The notes under the pieces: generated by a model
The model's input: the letters and a program-made list of their open reading frames with translations, nothing else
Database searches by the model: none
Told to the model about the DNA's origin: nothing
Source of the DNA: Minicystis rosea
GTDB taxonomy: Bacteria > Myxococcota_A > Polyangia > Polyangiales > Polyangiaceae
NCBI GenBank assembly: GCA_001931535.1
Contig: CP016211.1
Span: 3,748,501-3,812,500, forward strand
Direction: 5' to 3'
DNA: 64,000 bases
Shown here: one piece after another, positions 61,876 through 64,000 of the stretch
How the letters are laid out: the number at the start of each line of letters is the position of its first letter
How positions within the stretch are numbered: position 1 is the first letter of the stretch
Made by a program: the position numbers and the translations under genes

Positions 61876-61881
61876 AATATA
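61876..61881 (-). promoter_or_regulatory. Possible -10 box TATATT
   Basis: Minus-strand TATATT, 12 nt before GTG 61863. No clear -35. Confidence 0.35.
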
Positions 61882-62151
61882 GCGCGACCGCGTCAGCGAA
61901 TGCGGCACACAGTTCGAGACGCGCGAGCGCCTCGCCGATCACGGCCACCATCGAGCCATGGCAACGGGACCTTCCACCCAGCAGGCGTGGGAGCCCGAAG
62001 AGATCCGTGATCTCGACAGCCGCCATCCACGGACGCAAACACCGCAACCTCCGGGCGAGGCGTTGGCGGCCCATCGCACATCCCGAGATGCATTGCGGAT
62101 CATCGACCTCGGCCCCTGCCCTGAGGCCGGCCACCGTTTGCCGACAAAATC

Positions 62152-62910
62152 TCAGCGCCCCGTACTTTTGCGTGCTCGCGCGCTCGTTCGAGGCTTGCGC
62201 GCGCTCGCGGGCGCGGTGTCGGCCTTCTCGGAACCGTGGCCGGCGAGCACCGCGTCGGCGGTGCGCGCGACGTGCTCGACGAACAGCGCGCACGCGCGGT
62301 CCGCATCACGGGCGAGCGCGGCGCGAGCGAGCGCATCGTGCTCCTCGGCCACGTCACCCTCGCGCGCGCCGAGCGCGAGGGAACGGTAGCGCTCGCTCTG
62401 ATCGTAGAGCACCTCGCGGAAGCGCAGGAGCCACGGTGATCCGCACGCGCTCACCAGCGCGGCATGGAAGGCGCGGTGCTCGGCGGCCCACGCGTCGTCG
62501 AGCGCCCGCCGATCACCGGTCCGCGGCCCGTCGAGCCGCGAGAGGCGATGGAGGCTCGCCATCACCTCGCCCTCCCAATCGAGCCCGCCCTTGGCGATGG
62601 ACGCGCGCAGCGCGAGGCTCTCGATCTGCTGCCGCGTTCGCGTCAGATCGACGAGATCCTCCCGCGAGATGGTCGAGACGCGGAAGCCGCGCTGGTCGAC
62701 GATGACGACGAGCCCTTCGGCGGCGAGCCGGCAAAACGCTTCCCGCAGCGGGCTGCGCCCCACGCCGTAGCGCGCCGCGAGCTTCTCCAGACGGAGTTTC
62801 TCACCGGGCGCGAGCTGCCCCTTCACGATCGCGGTGCGGAGCCGGTCGACGAGCGTCGTCGCCAGCGTGGGAACGGAAGGCGCAGAGGCAGCGGAGTTCA
62901 CCGTTCGCAT
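62152..62910 (-). CDS. GntR-family regulator, FadR/FCD type
   Basis: 252 residues. The winged helix-turn-helix (about 15-75) reads VDRLRTAIVKGQLAPGEKLRLEKLAARYGVGRSPLREAFCRLAAEGLV. The all-helical FCD ligand domain follows (LTRTRQQIESLALRASI, AEHRAFHAALVSACGSPWLLRF, EEHDALARAALARDADRACALFVEHV), with the metal-binding Asp/His pattern in D-x-x-H-x-x-H style positions. A basic Lys/Arg tail ends it. It is divergent from the FAH-family gene, and a perfect operator of its class lies between them (62989-63002), so it probably represses that gene until a carboxylic acid ligand binds. Confidence 0.94.
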   Translation of the reverse strand: MRTVNSAASAPSVPTLATTLVDRLRTAIVKGQLAPGEKLRLEKLAARYGVGRSPLREAFCRLAAEGLVVIVDQRGFRVSTISREDLVDLTRTRQQIESLALRASIAKGGLDWEGEVMASLHRLSRLDGPRTGDRRALDDAWAAEHRAFHAALVSACGSPWLLRFREVLYDQSERYRSLALGAREGDVAEEHDALARAALARDADRACALFVEHVARTADAVLAGHGSEKADTAPASARKPRTSARARKSTGR

Positions 62911-62923
62911 CGAGCGTGGCCCC

Positions 62924-62929
62924 ACTCTA
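62924..62929 (-). promoter_or_regulatory. Possible -10 box TAGAGT
   Basis: Minus-strand TAGAGT, 13 nt before ATG 62910. Same form as at 16677-16682. Confidence 0.3.
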
Positions 62930-62988
62930 CCACGCGCGTGGATGTCGCTCGTACCGAGCGTCGCGCCGGATGCCGCGCCGCGGCGTCA

Positions 62989-63002
62989 TTTTGTCGACAA
63001 AA
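62989..63002. promoter_or_regulatory. GntR/FadR-type operator
   Basis: TTTTGTCGACAAAA is a perfect 14-bp palindrome. Its core TTGTCGACAA fits the TNGT-N(0-3)-ACNA consensus of FadR/FCD regulators exactly. It is AT-rich in a GC-rich context, between the GntR gene and the FAH gene, 40 bp before the latter. Confidence 0.75.
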
Positions 63003-63042
63003 CGATTGATCCGCTCCAAAGACCGGCCGCATCATCTCCGTC

Positions 63043-63903
63043 GTGCGTATCGCCTCCATCCTCATTCACGACGAGCCCGCGCTCGCCGTGCGCCGCGACG
63101 GTCGCCTGTTCGACGTGACGGAGGCCGCGCGACCGTTCGGTGGCTCCGTCCACGCCGTGCTGGCCGCAGGCGCGCTCGGCGCGCTCGAGCGTGCGGCCGA
63201 GAACGCGCGGGAGATCGACCCGTCGCAGGTGCGCCATCGCCCGCTCCTCCCGGCCCCTGGCAAGATCGTTTGCCTCGGGCTCAACTACCGCGAGCACGCG
63301 GACGAAGCGCAGTACGAGCGCCCCTCCTTCCCCGTCCTCTTCCTGCGCGCGGCGACGAGCCTCCTCGGTCACGGCGAGCCCATCGTCATGCCGCGTTGCT
63401 CGACCGCGCTCGATTACGAAGGCGAGATGGCCGCCGTCGTCGGCCGCCGCGGCCGCCACATCGCGCGCGCCGACGCGCTCGCGTACGTCGCCGGCTACAG
63501 CGTCTTCAACGACGCCTCCATCCGCGACTGGCAGAAGAAGACGCACCAGTGGACGATCGGCAAAAACTTCGACGGCACCGGCGCGTTCGGGCCGGAGCTG
63601 GTGACCGCCGACGAGCTGCCGCCCGGCGCCGCCGGGCTCCGCATCTCCACGCGGGTCAACGGCGAGATCGTGCAGGACGCGCGCACCGATCAGATGATCT
63701 TCGACGTCGCCGAGACCATCAGCATCCTGTCGGAGGCGATGACGCTCGAGCCCGGTGACGTCCTGGTGATGGGCACGCCGAGCGGCGTGGGCGCGGCGCG
63801 CACGCCTCCGCGCTTCCTCGCGCCCGGTGATGTCTGCGAGATCGAGATCGAGCGAATTGGCCGCCTCGTGAGCCCCATCGCGGGCTCCGCCGCGCCGGCA
63901 TGA
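63043..63903 (+). CDS. Fumarylacetoacetate hydrolase family protein
   Basis: 286 residues from a GTG start. PGKIVCLGLNYREHADEA and the metal-binding LDYEGEMAAVVGRRGRHI, followed by GYSVFNDASIRDWQ and GTGAFGPELV, are the signature blocks of the FAH C-terminal fold; the Glu/Asp residues of those blocks hold Mg or Mn. Members act as fumarylpyruvate or acylpyruvate hydrolases, or as decarboxylases/isomerases in aromatic meta-cleavage. With a divergent FCD regulator and a downstream VOC gene it looks like part of an aromatic or 2-oxoacid degradation cluster that continues beyond the window. Confidence 0.93.
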   Translation: MRIASILIHDEPALAVRRDGRLFDVTEAARPFGGSVHAVLAAGALGALERAAENAREIDPSQVRHRPLLPAPGKIVCLGLNYREHADEAQYERPSFPVLFLRAATSLLGHGEPIVMPRCSTALDYEGEMAAVVGRRGRHIARADALAYVAGYSVFNDASIRDWQKKTHQWTIGKNFDGTGAFGPELVTADELPPGAAGLRISTRVNGEIVQDARTDQMIFDVAETISILSEAMTLEPGDVLVMGTPSGVGAARTPPRFLAPGDVCEIEIERIGRLVSPIAGSAAPA

Positions 63904-63941
63904 CGTGGAGCCGTGAACACCTCGGAAAGGTCGGTGACCCG

Positions 63942-64000
63942 ATGACCCAGAAACCTCGTCCGGACTTCATGAAGATCAAGAACCTCCATCACCACGCGTT
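63942..64000 (+). CDS. Start of a VOC-family protein (cut by window edge)
   Basis: The ATG at 63942 opens a frame to the window end, reading MTQKPRPDFMKIKNLHHHA. The MKIKNLHHHA stretch is how many vicinal-oxygen-chelate (glyoxalase/extradiol dioxygenase) proteins begin, with the first metal-ligand His nearby. It starts 38 bp after the FAH-family stop. Only 19 residues are visible, so the family call is tentative. Confidence 0.5.
   Translation, partial: MTQKPRPDFMKIKNLHHHA

Overview
The window looks like the chromosome of a myxobacterium, probably of the Polyangiales/Sorangiineae. GC is very high. Serine/threonine kinases, VWA and glycine-rich lipoproteins, sigma-54 activators and giant kinase/ATPase/histidine-kinase hybrids are frequent, and GTG starts are common. 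This placement is inferred from gene content; no rRNA is present. I see no CRISPR array, insertion sequence, prophage or origin. There is one tRNA, tRNA-Lys(UUU).

Layout. 1-2.2 kb: the edge of an ECF sigma factor gene, divergent from an asparagine-synthase-like amidotransferase whose nucleophilic Cys is missing. 2.3-10.7 kb: metabolic and envelope genes (OPA-type MFS transporter, CrtI/PYROXD2-like oxidoreductase, transketolase, 1-Cys peroxiredoxin, VWA lipoprotein, MpaB/DUF2236 oxygenase). 10.7-13.6 kb: a MocR regulator divergent from an AhpD-like/PEP-mutase-like gene pair. 13.7-23.7 kb: lipoproteins, an active-looking membrane Ser/Thr kinase, tRNA-Lys, a pseudokinase and two alpha/beta hydrolases. 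24-40.5 kb: a two-component signalling island with an NtrC-type activator, two FixJ-type regulators, two stand-alone receiver proteins and two giant proteins (about 1830 and 2010 aa) that join a kinase-like domain, an AAA ATPase, a long helical region, GAF/PAS and a histidine kinase. 40.6-47.6 kb: thiolase, chloroperoxidase-like hydrolase, a second transketolase, a UvrD-tail-like protein, a thioesterase and an SDR enzyme. 47.8-48.7 kb: a GC-poor gene with a clear ubiquitin-like N-terminal domain. 48.9-56.3 kb: an exported haem-c/DUF1501 operon followed by a Kelch-type lipoprotein with a frameshift. 56.5-60.7 kb: FHA-sigma-54 activator, Ser/Thr kinase and exported partner. 60.7-64 kb: a propeller lipoprotein and a GntR/FAH/VOC catabolic cluster with a textbook GntR operator.

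How it fits together. The island at 24-40.5 kb is the most coherent system. The giant kinase at 34.4-40.5 kb, its FixJ regulator and a receiver protein are joined by 4-bp stop/start overlaps, so they are probably translated in coupled fashion. Both giant genes carry the same 18-bp hairpin motif upstream, and in both the Ser/Thr kinase domain has lost its catalytic residues, which suggests a sensor or scaffold role feeding a working histidine kinase.

The most unusual gene is the ubiquitin-like fusion at 47825-48649. About 32 of 75 residues match human ubiquitin by eye. It sits in a local GC dip and has no conjugation enzymes nearby. Two genes are broken by what look like single-base losses in G homopolymers (11495-11499 and 54910-54913), so sequence error should be considered before biology.
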